Source: Loripinus fragilis
Taxonomy: Eukaryota > Mollusca > Bivalvia > Lucinida > Lucinidae
NCBI GenBank assembly: GCA_964019695.1
Contig: OZ026515.1
Coordinates: forward strand, 35,418,994-35,482,993
Direction: 5' to 3'
DNA: 64,000 bases
Shown piece after piece: positions 43,546-55,629 of this stretch. The position numbers and the translations under genes were made by a program. The first letter of the stretch is position 1. Each line of letters begins with the position of its first letter. A model generated the notes under the pieces. That model was not told the origin of the DNA. It did no database searches and worked only from the letters and a program-made list of their open reading frames with translations.

Positions 43546-43581
43546 GAGGACCTCTGTTATGATCCAGGTATTTCACTTCCT
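43519..43581. repeat. perfect palindrome, 31-bp arms, one-base centre
   Basis: AGGAAGTGAAATACCTGGAT then CATAACAGAGG, a single A at 43550, then the exact reverse complement. The left arm is LINE RT sequence (EEVKYL), so the right arm is an inverted copy of it. Confidence 0.97.
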
Positions 43582-44265
43582 TGAATTTGAATGTTTGAAT
43601 AATATCACGATCATACACGCATTTTAGCATGTGATGTTGCATACTCTATGCAAGCTTGAACCTTCCCTGTGTTTTACAACTTGTCAGTTTATGTCATCAT
43701 TCATGAGACTTCATGTCACATTCTCCATGATGTCAATTTCACACGCCAGAAAGTAGGGTCATGGTTACCAGGGATTAATCACCTTCTTTTCTCGTAGAGT
43801 GGAAAGTTTTAGCATTTTTACAGAGAGTAATTATTGTTAATCACTTTCAATGAATACAACTTGGAAATTTTTCGCAAGATAAAAGCAATCATGTCTAAAA
43901 ATGTGGCTATGAGGCGGTAAAAATGCATAAAACCACTAAAATAACAAAAAAAAGCAGTTGAGAAAACTTTATTGAAATCAAGGTTGGGTGGAATTCATTA
44001 AAATGTACAGTAATAGTTGATCTGTCAGTGCAAAAACTGTTAAGTCCCTGCCGGTTAAAATACCACATTTCAGTCAAAATTAGCATTTAAAATGTGAAAA
44101 CTGTATGAAATGAAATGTGCCATCTGTTAGTTACTCTTTGCCTGCAAGTATCCCCTGCTGATAACCTTTTCAAATAGTTTGGACCCAGATCAGGACTGAC
44201 AAAATTTTACCTGATCTGGATCCCAACTGTTTGACACTCTGATATGGTATTTATTAAAGAAGTTT

Positions 44266-44639
44266 TTGAAAGGTCAACCTAGGATAATTATTTGAACAAA
44301 CTTGGTAGGCCCTATATCCCCAATGCAACATACCAAGTCCAAAGGTCATCGGCCTTTTGGTTTTGAAGAAGAAGATTTTTAAAGGGTTTTTACCATATAT
44401 GGGCATGGCGACCATCTTGGTCATGTGACCAAGACCATTAATTTTGAACACACTTTCGTTCCTGCGTCCTAAGGCGTCTCCATATAAAATTTGAGTTCAA
44501 TTGGCCTAGTGGTTTCAGAGGAGAAGATGTTTAAAAATGTTGACAGAAGCCGGACGCCGGACGGACGCTGGACGGACGCCGGAGTCACTGGTAAACTATT
44601 AGCTCACCCATGAGCCTTCGGCTCAGGTGAGCTAAAAAT
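44266..44639. mobile_element. short relative of the 9191-10836 element
   Basis: TTGAACAAACTTGGTAGG, CAACATACCAAGTCCAAAGG, GGTTTTGAAGAAGAAG, CCATCTTGGTCATGTGACC, then GACGCCGGACGGACGCTGG and the CACCCATGAGCC.GGCTCAGGTGAGCT end hairpin. The 44254-44451 frame lies within it. Confidence 0.7.
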
Positions 44640-45648
44640 TACCTGTTGAAAGAAGAGTTAATTCAGGCGCATGAAATATTAGCAATAAATATGTTGTCTT
44701 GATTTACAAGCATCAGATTAGGAAAGTGCTAAATTTGACAATTTATGCCACAAAATGACCCTACATAGAATTTACATCTTCAATACCATTTTTGAAGCTG
44801 GCAACGGATATATGGACTGTTGCAGACCTTCTATGACTATATTCACACAATTGCACAGAAAAGCTTGAATGAGTAGATCAGAAAGAACGCTTTCAGTAGC
44901 AACTGAACAACATTGACAATTATGTCTGAAGGTCAGAGAGGCATATACAATTGTATGCCTGTGATTTAATTGATATGAGTCAATACAAGTATTGACCACC
45001 TATTTGCCAAGGCTGGGCAGCAAATTCCACCTTTACCAGTGGCCTTTACCGGCGTGTAAAATAATGTTCAAGTGGCAAATACCGGCAAATATAATTTTTA
45101 GCAGATACCCAGGGCTTCAGATTTTTTTCAAGATTGGTGGGCCGAAGTGACCCATGCAGCAAAAAATCGTGGGTCATTTTCTGAAATGATGGGCCCAAGC
45201 ATATCAAACTAACCATGGTTGACATTTGAGTAGTATACTCCACATACACACTGACACAGACACTTCAGGGATACAGACTAACCTTTTTTCGCCAGGAGCA
45301 AGCTGGGCCCCTAAAACAAAATAATTAAGAGCCCAGCCCAAAACTAAGGAGCCCAGGATTCGGGCGAAAACTAAAAACATTTCAACACCATTGCCAAGCA
45401 TTTGCTTTACTCATAATTGAAGTCAGAGGCCCTCAAAATCTTTATTTCTCTAATTATTTACGATATTAACTGTATTTGGAATTAGCTGAATGAAGATTTG
45501 TAAACTTCCAACAGCTAGCGTCAGATTTGACAATACTTCAAACCTTTACATACTACACTTTTTCAGGGGCAAGCTGGGCCCCTAAACAGCCCAAATTTTA
45601 GGGGTACTGGGCTACTGTATGTACAATGTATATTGACTGCTGATTATA

Positions 45649-46945
45649 TGTGGTAAACCCTGTCTTAAGTGGCCACTCAAAAAATAAGACCAATTATCGC
45701 TAAATGCAGGTCAAAAGTACAGGGTTTTACACCAAGTTGAATGTTTGGGGGTCCTTGGGACTCAACTTTGAATATGATGGGGGTCCCATCATTGAAATTG
45801 GGGGTCCCATCTTTTTAGATAAGCTTCGAATTTTGGAATGTAGTACATCCTTCCATGAAGGCTCAGTGTTGTCCGCAGGTCAGTTTTGGGGGGCCATTTG
45901 AAATTTTTGAGGGCCACATATTACCATCAGTGAAACACAATCCTATACGCTTTTTTTTTACAAAAGCTGAACTTGCCCCTATAATATGCAGGGACCAAGC
46001 TAGCCCTTAAATTTAGGGAGAAGAAGTGACTAATTCTCCCTCCAGGACAAATAGAGAGAAGTTTGAGAAAATAGAGAGAAGTGATAGATTGCTGCATCCA
46101 GAAGACAGAAAAAAAAACAGGCTCTGATCAGACTTTTCTCTAATTGAGATAAAAAAACACACACAAAAAAACAGTCACTGATTAGACTGCTACTTGCTTT
46201 CCGTCCTGAGAAATTTGGTTGGTAAATTTGAAATACACATGATCTTGCTGTCATTGAATTCTATCTATCTGTCTACAAGTCTCCACTTATCTGAAGTCTC
46301 TGGTATCTTTGATCTATTGCCGACCTGAGCCTTTCCAAGTGAAAATGTTACGTAATTCGGCATATACAAAAGAAAAAAACTGTCAAGATACTTGCCCTTC
46401 ACGCTTGAGCGGTCGGCTGAGTTGTCAGTGATATTCACACTATGAAAAAATCAATACACAAAGGCAGTGATGGACAAATCAGTATACGTTTTCCATGCTT
46501 TTTAGCAGAGCGGACCTGAGAGAAAGCATGATATTTTACGACTTTTTTTCACGGCCGGTGTTTGCACGGATGTTTTCACTTCTCGTTTACCTACGAGGTC
46601 AGTGCAGCAGTCTAAAACAAGAGCACCTGTCCTATTTAATTATAGATAGCCTGTAACTATGGGAAAACCGGAATCGTTACGAAATAACTTTGGAATTTGG
46701 GATTTTAATGAAAGGCACAGCAAACACATCTGCGTCCTGCGTCCGCTGGGACGCAGGTAAGGTGAATTGGCGGGTCCTACCTAATGATTTATGCGTATAA
46801 GACGCAGGATATTGCGTCCTGTAAAACCCTGAAAGTATTGCAGAATGCTCCATTCTGCAATTCTTTTGACCTTCATTAAGCTACCATTTTTTATTAAGAT
46901 CTTTGTTTTTTTTTTTGAGTGGCTGCTTAATTACATGATTTACTG
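45649..46945. mobile_element. pogo/Tigger-like MITE, copy 3, split by a 1.1-kb insertion
   Basis: Left part (45649-45719): TGGTAAACCCTGTCTTAAGT, GACCAATTATCGC and GCAGGTCAAAAGTA. Right part (46832-46945): AAAGTATTGCAGAATGCTCC, CATTAAGCTACCAT and GATTTACTG. Joined in the 31679-31881 order, they make one ~185-bp MITE. Confidence 0.85.
45720..46831. mobile_element. 1.1-kb TIR element nested in the MITE, CAGGGTTTTAC ends
   Basis: Perfect 11-bp TIRs CAGGGTTTTAC / GTAAAACCCTG. The host sequence AAAGTA is repeated at both ends (45714-45719; 46832-46837). The ends recall hAT elements, but the duplication looks like six bases rather than eight. The interior has GGGGGTCCCATC-type repeats and GCGTCCTGCGTCC blocks and no transposase frame. 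Confidence 0.85.
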
Positions 46946-46999
46946 TATTGACAACCTACATGTACTTTCTGTTTTGTGGAGTTCATTGACTCGCTGTCA

Positions 47000-48225
47000 G
47001 GCGGATTTTTTTTATTAAAGTGAGATATTTCCACAACAAAAAAGGATTGGTCCACTAGGCCCACTGCCTTGGAAAGTGATGGGCCATATTTTGAAATCAT
47101 GGGACAATGACCCAGGCCCACCATAAAATCTGAAGGCTTGGATACCCCAGTAGAAGAATATCTGTTTTTAGTGATTTTTAACCTGCAATTTTTCATAGCA
47201 TGTTTCAAACATTGTTTGAGCCTCATGACCTTGTAAATAGCACAAGTACAATCATGCTCTAGAGAAGGCCCTGTACTTTTACTGAAACAAGAACTTTAAG
47301 AAGAGCCTACAAGAGCTGAAGAGGATTTTCATGAAACAGAAAGTCCCCAACATAGTCGAATTGGCAGCCGGGCCAGGGATCATTTCTCGGACCATACGGA
47401 ACCTATTAAGAAAGCAAACAATTATGATTAAGTCTCACCAAAATTTAACTTCCGACAAGATAACACATTAAAATGTAGGATTTAAAACGAAACAGAGAAA
47501 TCCTGTTTGTTGACCTTAGAATCAGGAACCGGAAGTGCTTGGTATATAAACACAGGGACTAGTTTAAACTCCCCAGACTTAAACTCCTCTCGTAATGGTT
47601 GACAAACTCCCCACAGTGGTGTACTTCCGGTTCAGAGACCTTCAGAATACACCACTGCCGAAACCCAGCTGAATATGTTGAAAATTTCAACATGGGGCTA
47701 TCTGCAAACTCTGCCTGTTGTTTTTCCGTTCAATTTAATTCAATGATGGCTAGTCTGTAATTTCAATCCATCATTTGCACGATTCTGTGATTTATGTGAG
47801 AAATATTTACGAAAATGTAGACGAACTATAATTTTGGCAGGATTATTTGGTAGTTATAAGGCAAAGCTAGCAACGGGCACGTGACTGTCATGTGACTTCT
47901 AAGATGGAAGTTTGCTGACCGCGAAGAACAAGCGGAAAAGAAATGATTTAATTGATGTTGCAGATTATAAACAATCGGCTTATGTCAGCAAGTTATTAGG
48001 GGGGGGGGGAGTTTTCCCGGGGATGGGGTTCCTACGGCTCATTCCTATAGAAACCCTTTATCACTTATGATTTTCCAGGGGGGGGGGGGTCCGGACACCC
48101 CCCCCCCTCTCCATGGCTCCGTTCTTGCATACTCAAAGATGGAGCGGGCCTGAGCAGTAGGAGTTTAAACAAAGCTGTTAAATAAGCATCCATTTACTGA
48201 GGGCTAATATTCAATAAAAAGAGAT
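47000..48225. other. no recognisable gene
   Basis: Repeat scraps (GGGCCATATTTTGAAATCATG-type near 47090, related to 45120-45200), a CACGTGAC E-box near 47879 and a run of ten G at 48000. No exon-like frame was found. Confidence 0.4.
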
Positions 48226-48229
48226 GGTC

Positions 48230-48475
48230 AGGACCCCTCTCCCATGGAAAAACACAGTTATTGGTTCTTATAGGAGAAGCAATTGCCCCTCCCCCACACA
48301 CACATGGGGAAAGTTGGACCCTACTGGAAAATGTTGGACCCCCTCTGGAAATTATAGTTTTCTTTGAAACATTGGACTCCCAGTAAAATTAGCTGAGTCT
48401 AAAAAATAAAAAATCAGGGCTAGTTTTATTGTCAGATAGACCTGACAAAAATTCCTGGATTTGGGCATGCATTTT
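48230..48475. repeat. homopolymer-rich repeat (GTTGGACCCCC type), copy 1
   Basis: AAGTTGGACCC, AATGTTGGACCCCCTCTGG, CTTTGAAACATTGG and GACCTGACAAAAATTCCTGG, the order seen at 55285-55615 and in the opposite orientation at 63788-64000. Confidence 0.75.
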
Positions 48476-48700
48476 TCTATAAGAAAAAAGAACAACTATA
48501 CTGACAGGCAAAAGAAGCACTACAGTAGAATTTTGTCAGGTTAGACATGTGGTTCACAAGCTGCACCAGCTTACCACAACAAGAATCTTGAGAAAAGCAT
48601 TGAGGTTATTTGAAGTTATGGATTTTTGTTTATCTGGCATATTAAGTTATCTGCATGAATATTTTAACTACTGTCACTAATTTTATTTCTTTCTGAGTAA

Positions 48701-48915
48701 GGAGCGCAGTGGCTCAGTGGTGGCACAGATTCTGGTGGTTGAGTCCTTGACTCGAGACTGAGAGGCTGCGGGTTGGAGTCTCACCAGCGTCAATGTGTTG
48801 GTTCTTGAGCAAGAAAAATCAATCCTAGCTTAGTACTGGTTCAACCCAAGAAGACACGTCCCTACATAACTGAAATATTGTGCATGGGACATAAAGAATC
48901 GAATCAAACAAATCC
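48701..48915 (+). mobile_element. tRNA-derived SINE, copy 3, with 9-bp target-site duplication
   Basis: GGAGCGCAGTGGCTCAGTGG (A box) to GCTGCGGGTTGGAGTC (B box, one change), then CTTAGTACTGGTTCAACCC and an AATCGAATCAAACAAATC tail. TCTGAGTAA flanks it at 48692-48700 and 48916-48924. A short insertion widens the A-B box spacing. Confidence 0.88.
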
Positions 48916-49199
48916 TCTGAGTAATTTATCAAAACTTTTGCATGTGGCGTTTCTTTTGCCCGTCATTATATAATGTATGAGAGGACTTCTGAAACAATTT
49001 AGGACTCATATTTGGGTTCATTCTTTTAAAATTATTCACTATTTTTTTTAATTATTTAAGAAAATTCAAACGAGAGCTGTTATTTCTAAAAAAACAACAA
49101 CAACAACCCTTTCTTGTCAGAAAGATCCAAATGTGACAGTAAATGCAATTTCAAACTGAAATAATGGTGATTTCTGGGGTAAAAATCCAATAAAGACAG

Positions 49200-50470
49200 G
49201 GATGTAGAAATAGTAAAATTTTCTACTTGTCCAGGGACAAGTAAATGGCCATAATGTACTTGTCCAAAAAAATTTTTACTTGTCCGATAGTACAGATAAG
49301 CTTATACCTTTCTGTGCTTAATCATTTTACACTTTCAAAAAACGTATGAAACCATGGAGATATCAACTCTCTTGTAAACAGTGCAGATCCAGATCAGCTG
49401 GCTTCTAATGAAGCCAGCTGATCAGGATCCAACCTGTTTTCTATGCAACATGTGAACTCATAATAATTAATTAAAATAGGAAATACAAAATTTATTAACT
49501 TTATAACAAATTTTGCACTTGTCCAAAGACAATTAACTTGAAATTTTCAACTTGTTCTGAATGAAATGGGACCAGGTTGGACAAGTTGGGCATGGTATTA
49601 CCACAGCCCTGAATAAAGATATCTAGCTAATGCAGTGAACTATTGCACAACCAAACCATCATTTGTGAAAAAGTTAATATCATATTTAAAAAAAAACCAA
49701 TGTCATATCCAATCACATGGACAACTTCAGACCTAGACAAAAACAGCTGCAAAGTTGTTTTTTTTTTTTAAAAAAAAAAAGATCCAGGTAAAACTGTAGG
49801 AGGATTTGCATTCACAAGATATCCAGTGTATATGTGCTTTAAGCCCCAAAATAACTATAAGTTCATGGTAAAAATGACAAAAAATGAATCTGAGGATTAC
49901 ATCCTAAAATCATGCACATCTTCAGATCTTGACAAAAGCACCTGCAAAGTTTCAAAAAGATCTGGTTAAAACTGTAGGAGGATTTGCATTCGCAAGATAC
50001 CCAGTGTCTAAATTTCAAAGAAACTATAGTAGTTATGGTTTCCAACTGTTTGTAGCTTAAAATGTGTGCCATTTATTTATTTTTAATCATGTTTTCATCC
50101 CTGGTATCTGGTATTTTCTATATCATTAGCTGTACCAACAGTTTACATTTGTTCATGTCTGCCTCAGATATTCTCAATACTTTCAAGGGCTTATATGCAC
50201 AATAAGCCATATAGAGATCTTAATAGTTATAGTATCATTATAAACCTTGATCTATTTTCTTTTCAGAATAAATTACTCAGTCTTATGAAGGTACATGTAA
50301 CTAAAGTATCAATCAATCATTAGTATTTTAATTCATCTACTAATGACCTTAATATCAGTGAAAACTGATGACAGGTAGGTCAAGACTATTGAGGATGAGG
50401 GGTAATTCTAGAAAAAATCTCATTCAACCATATACATGCCTTAATTAGGTTAAGAGTTAAAAATATGTGT
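49200..50470. other. repeat relics, no gene
   Basis: ACTTGTCCA-rich repeat pieces at about 49225-49290 and 49510-49590 around a short palindrome (49375-49445). GATCTGGTTAAAACTGTAGG then AGGATTTGCATTC occurs twice (49790 and 49970), a ~180-bp tandem duplication. No exon-like frame. Confidence 0.5.
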
Positions 50471-50479
50471 ATTTTGTTA

Positions 50480-50645
50480 AAATTTAATGAATTGCTTTTT
50501 CTCAACCAATAAATATGTTGTGGGTACTCAAAAGAACCGTCTCATTGAGACGGTTTTTTTGAGAACCCACAACATATGTTAAAACTGATGGATAAGAAAA
50601 TATTTACAATTTTACACTAAATTGTTCTGTTTATCTAAACCTGTG
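50480..50645. mobile_element. MITE family C copy with intact central palindrome
   Basis: CTCAACCAATAAATATGTTG, GTGGGTACTCAAAAGAACCG, TCTCATTGAGACGGTTT, ACCCACAACATATG, GATGGATAAGAAAATATTTA, TTTATCTAAACCTGTG. It serves as the reference for the split copy at 25255/29545. Confidence 0.88.
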
Positions 50646-51527
50646 CACCCATAAAAATAAAATAATTTGAACTAATTTTGTGAGATCTTTTTCCCACTGT
50701 AATGAGTTCAGTGTGATATTTGCCAAAGAATTTAGTCAGAATTTCCAACTGTTTGTCAATCAGCTGCCTGGATTTATCAAACACTACCACCATCTTTATC
50801 TGTTTGTTTTTTAAAATACAATTTAGTGCCAGTTTATTGTTTTCTAATAAATGCTTTTTTTCCCGTTTTTTTTTAAAAACACATCTGAGTTGATTAACAA
50901 TCAAGTTTGTACAGAGACTGGTGCTTCTTTACCAGTATTTTAAAGTCCTTGTATAAATTTAGTATAGTGACAGTACATCTTTGATGAGAAGACCTCAGTT
51001 CCAATCTGGCCATTGCAATGACAAAATAAATTAATTAGAAGCATCATAAAATGAGCATTCACCTACAGTATCCATGATTAGGGCCATCATATTGACATGA
51101 AATGCATGACCAAAATGTTTTCTACAGGATTTTCCCTAAACCAGTGAAAACCCCAACCTTCTACTTGCATCTACTCTATACCCCCTCCCACCCCAAATAA
51201 ATAGTCTGAGATCCCCCACCCTCAATTACCAGACATACCAATTCAAGCTCATTCCTAAAAATAAACATTGAGTCCCTGGTGACCTTTTTTTGCATAATGA
51301 CAGTTGTGGTATGTATTAGGAGATAATTAAAAAAATCATTACAGAACAAATTAAGTGTCTCCACAATATTATTTTATGAAATCCACATAATTCAAAATTT
51401 TTAACCTTAAAAAAGTAGGCATAGCCCATGTTATAACAGAGAACCCCATCATAGGACTATAAGCCCCACTGTATAAAATTAAGGATAGTAAACTTTTACT
51501 TTAACTTTAAACCTTTGTGTACTGATG

Positions 51528-51872
51528 ACCCAGGGGGTTTCTCTTATATTTTCATACATACGTAGGCCCGGGTCATTTTTTGGGGTTCAAAATTTTAAGT
51601 TTGAATATTTTTTTTTTGATATGAAGATTTGCGGATAATATTTTGGGGTTCGTCACAAAATTGGACTACAATTAGGCGTCATTTCTATGCATTTTAGGGT
51701 CTTTTCTTAAGGTCAAGGTACAGAATGGGGATATTTTTGGGGTTGTTAAAATTTCAAATATTTTTGGGGGGTGCTTGAAATTCCTGATATTTTTGGGGGT
51801 GAACTGTAGATGCTGGGCGCGAGCCTACGTATGAGGAAAAAATGAGAGTACCCCCCCCCCCCCCTCCCGGAT
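51528..51872. mobile_element. TIR element (TACGTAGGCCCGGG ends)
   Basis: The left CAGGGGGTTTCTCTTATATT, CATACGTAGGCCCGGG pairs with the right GGGCGCGAGCCTACGTATG, AAATGAGAGTACCCCCC. The interior is rich in ATTTTTGGGG repeats. It ends in a run of fourteen C. Non-coding. Confidence 0.7.
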
Positions 51873-51899
51873 TGATCATACATATTGAATTGATTCATT

Positions 51900-53440
51900 A
51901 AGATTGAGGTTATCCATTATACATAAAGATGTAGAAAGGGTTATAATCAGTATTTCCTGAATTTGATTTAAAAAAAAAACACCCTAAACAGGATTTCTGA
52001 CACTAGCTGTTTGCATGGGATGCAAAGTATCATTTGAATTTATTCCACCACTTTTATTTTACTCTTTGCAGGCTAGATATTTTATCATGGTTTTTTTCAT
52101 CTGCTGATTTCTTTTTTTAAAAGAAAAAAAAACTTTCAGGAATAGCATCCCGAAGCAGGATTTCTGACACAGTGGCTGTTAGCATGGAATGCTAAGTATC
52201 ATTTGTATTTCACTTTATTTAACTCTTTGCATGCTTGCATACTGCATATCATTTTTTTTATTCATTTGATAACTTTCTTGTCATCTGCTGATTTCTTTTT
52301 TAAAAAAGTCTTCCAGGATATTATCTGCAGTGTGAAACAGTTTTGATACAGATTCAGCCTCACATTTTGTTGGGCCTGATCTGGGTCCAACTTGTTTGCA
52401 TTTGGATAACAATAGAATATAAAATTTGCCCAGGCTGGCAATGAGTTAAGGATAAAATCAACCTTGTATATATTGTTAGTATACCTGAGCCAAAGGCTCC
52501 TGGTTGAGCTTATAGTATACTAATGACTCTGGCAGTATCCCGGGGCTAGTGCATCAGTAGAAACCTAAATTAATCTAAGCTTTCCATGTCACCTTACCAC
52601 TTTAAGACTATAAACAAAATGATTTTACCTAACTAGCACATTATGCTTTTAAACAAAGGGGAAAATTTTAATAGAGTTTGAATGTCTTATCCAATTAATT
52701 GGAGATACAGGTATTTTTAACTCATAAATTAATAATTTTTGATTTTTAATATGGCACGGGTCACATTTATCAGCTTACTCTGATATTCAAGGATGGACAA
52801 AGTTGACAAGTTTGTCTATGAGAAAATGGTATATGGAAATCAGATGTGAAGGCTTTAATCATTCCTACACTATGCCCCCCACACCTGACTGGGTGAGCCC
52901 TTATCTATCAAAAGAAATATACATGGTGCCTGGGGCATGATGTATATTGAATCCTGCAGTCATATATGAACAGAAAATATTATATTTAGAATACTATGAA
53001 AATTAAAACTCCATATTGATGAGTGAGCCAAATGATCAGGGTCTACATTTTCATCATCAACACATTTATATCATATCAACTAATAATACTTAAATTTTAA
53101 CACTGTACTAAACTGGAAATCAGAACCTGACATATTCAATAAATTGCCAATTACTCAGTATGTGTCTTATAAGGTTAATTGTGGTAGTCTTTTGAAAGGT
53201 ATTTAGTCCCAATCTGGACATGAAGATTCTTTTGTTGATGTAAAAGGCCACAAAACATTTCTAAGACTAAACTGAAAATGCAACTATATTATTATTTACC
53301 TAAATACATGTATAATTGTAAAAAGAATCTCACATTTTTGTGGGTTTAGACAAACAAGTCACGATCCTGTAGCTTATGGATAGAACTGCCTGTTCTGTTG
53401 CTTTAAATAAAATGTCTTAAAAACTGTTCCCCTATATATC
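51900..53440. other. AT-rich DNA with a small internal duplication
   Basis: GGATTTCTGACAC.AGCTGTT and CATGGAATGCTAAGTATCAT then TTGTATTTC recur at 51985-52070 and 52155-52240, a ~170-bp tandem duplication. A small palindrome around GTTAGTATAC/GTATACTAA is at 52478-52526. No gene. Confidence 0.5.
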
Positions 53441-53446
53441 CGGCCC

Positions 53447-53778
53447 CAGGGGCGTGCCTGAGGGAAAAATCAAAGTACGCAGGGGGTGGGTATGGACGTT
53501 AGGAAAAAATATCAAAATATGAAATAAATGGTGGCTTCTCCTGCATTTTCTGAACAAACACCGACTTAATTGTTTCCAAAACAAAAGAGAAAAACAGTCA
53601 AAATCCTATTGCTTTGGTTTAGGATTATTACAAAATCGGTTTACTTGTAATGTAAAGACCTAACCCGGGTGAGGCATGTTTTCATTGCATTTTTCGCGAT
53701 TTAAGACGTTTAATTTTTGGACATTCAAAAATTTAAGTACGCAGCTGCGTACTTTGCGTATACGCAGGCACGCCCCTG
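53447..53778. mobile_element. TIR MITE (CAGGGGCGTGCCT ends)
   Basis: Perfect 13-bp ends CAGGGGCGTGCCT / AGGCACGCCCCTG. GGCCC flanks both sides. Inner GTACGCAG and CGTACTTTGCGTATACGCAG blocks. 332 bp, non-coding. The ends look hAT-like but the duplication is five bases. Confidence 0.85.
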
Positions 53779-53933
53779 GGCCCCCAATGTATTCTTATGT
53801 TCATTGTTTCCCAAAATCTGTTCCTCTGAAATTGCTGCCTAAAATTCTATACTAGAGAGGGAGAGGACTCACAAATACATGTAAGCTTAGACTAGCCTGT
53901 TTGTATGCATACAGTGACCAGTAACACTTTCCA

Positions 53934-54014
53934 TATCTATCTATCTATCTATCAACTATCTATCTTATCTATCTATCAAACCAACTATCTATTTAATCTA
54001 TGTATCTATCTATG
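53934..54014. repeat. (TATC)n microsatellite, imperfect
   Basis: TATCTATCTATCTATCTATC with AACTATC and TTTAATC interruptions over about 80 bases. Confidence 0.95.
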
Positions 54015-54039
54015 TGATGATGTTTGCTCGTCACAGTAA

Positions 54040-54925
54040 TTGGTTGAATCGAAGACAATCTAATCAAGACAGCTTTTCTTCATTATTTATTAGGGTACTG
54101 CTCTCGATCCGTGGGCATGCATACTGCCTACTGGGTCCGAGACAGCCTGGGTGTGCTAATTTCGGAATTTGACTGTGTTTTGGACTAAACGAGGCGTGTT
54201 ATAAACTCCTCTGTATCAGAAATAATCAAATATGCAAGCTTGACTAATGTTTAATCTTTAAACTTCAAATATTTCGCAGAGAAAAATGTGAAGCGGCACA
54301 GATGCTATCCGAGGCCGCCATCTTTGTTTAACAAGTGTTGTCAAGAACGCACGTGAAGCTGGCCGTTTTCGCTAGAAATCAATCCGCCTACGTACTATTT
54401 ATGCGTGACCTCGGGGTCAAATGACGCATTGCGGCAGTGGTCAATTTCTACAGGAAGTTGCCACTGTTGGGGAGTTTGAATGGTTGAGCGACTCTTCCTC
54501 GGGGTGCTATGGGGTTGGTTGTCTGCGGTTTGTGAATGTGGTATTTCCTGATCATATTCACTTACTATTTGTGATGATGCTCAACGGAGTTGGCCGAGGG
54601 GTACTTCCATATTTCATATTTTGCGTAGACTTAAGATAGTCTGTGGACGCTGGTGACGGCCATGCAACGAGTAATGTTTGAAAGGGTTATCAGCATGTAA
54701 AGGTTTAGCGCAAAAATAAAAAAAAACATCGGTTCAACTTCACATTGTTATCTGCTGATAATCTTTGAAAACAGTTTGGACCCCAATCAGGCCTGAACAG
54801 AATGTTGGACCTGATCTGGGTCCAAACCGTTTGCAAAGGTTATCAGCAGATGACATGTCAGGTAAAGTTTTAATGCAAAAGGTAAAATACAATGGATTTG
54901 ACCCAAAGTTGTCAGAACCTGGAAA
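54040..54925. other. unassigned region, GC-richer than its surroundings
   Basis: It contains an AAGATGGCGGC motif on the minus strand (ATG at 54321), discussed in the findings, the frame 54421-54639 with no recognisable motif, and a short palindrome at 54766-54845 (AACAGTTTGGACCCCAATCA and its complement). Confidence 0.4.
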
Positions 54926-54929
54926 AACA

Positions 54930-55125
54930 TTTTTTTATTTGATTCTTTACGTCCCATCAACAATCTTTCAGTTATATAGGGACGAGCCTTCATGGGTTGA
55001 ACCAGTACTAAGCTAAGATAAATGTTTCTTGCTCAAGGACCACAACACAGTGACACCAGTGAGGCTCGAACCCGTGGCCCTTTGGTCTTGAGTCAAGCAC
55101 TCTACCACTGAGTCACTGTGCTCCC
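54930..55125 (-). mobile_element. tRNA-derived SINE, copy 4
   Basis: The minus strand reads GGGAGCACAGTGACTCAGTG (A box), GGGTTCGAGCCTCAC (B box), then the CTTAGTACTGGTTCAACCC body and a TAAAGAATC tail. The frame 54765-55016 reads through its plus strand. The target duplication is not clear. Confidence 0.85.
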
Positions 55126-55194
55126 ATTAAAACTTTCAAAACAATTTGGATCCTGGTCAGGCCACTATGGTTGTTTTCCCAGACACCATGTATA

Positions 55195-55615
55195 CATTTA
55201 GGAATACCCAGGGGAGGGGGGGGGGTCAAAATTGATAACTTTTTCTCATAGTTAACTTTTTTCACAGCAAAATATTGCATGCACTGATCCAGAGGGGGGA
55301 GGGGGGCAAGGGGCCCCGACCCCCCTAGAAAAACACAAGTTATACTGGATTCAATAGGGAATAAGCAATTGGACCCCCCCCCCCCTAGAAAAAGTTGGAC
55401 ACCCCCCCCCCCCCCCCCCCCTGGAAAAATGTTCGAGCCCCTCTGGAACCTTGGAAAATTATAATTGACTTTGAAATAAACCATTGGCATTCTGTAAAAT
55501 AAGTGGAGTACTACTAAAAAAAGAACTATAAAAACATTGTCAGGGATTTCTATGACAGATGGACCTGGACCCCCCCCCCCCCTCTGACGAAAATTCTTGG
55601 ATCCGCGCATGTCTT
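55195..55615. repeat. homopolymer-rich repeat (GTTGGACCCCC type), copy 2
   Basis: GATCCAGAGGGGGGAGG, GACCCCCCTAGAAAAACACA, GCAATTGGACCCCCC, AAGTTGGACACCCCCC with a long C run (55391-55421), AATGTTCGAGCCCCTC and GACGAAAATTCTTGGATCCG. The 169-residue minus frame here is a glycine-run artefact. Confidence 0.8.
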
Positions 55616-55629
55616 GATACAAATCTTGA

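Noticed and set aside
55113..55622. 169-residue minus-strand frame, the longest apart from the LINE tail
   Set aside because: It is a glycine- and proline-run artefact of C tracts in a dispersed repeat found three times in the window.
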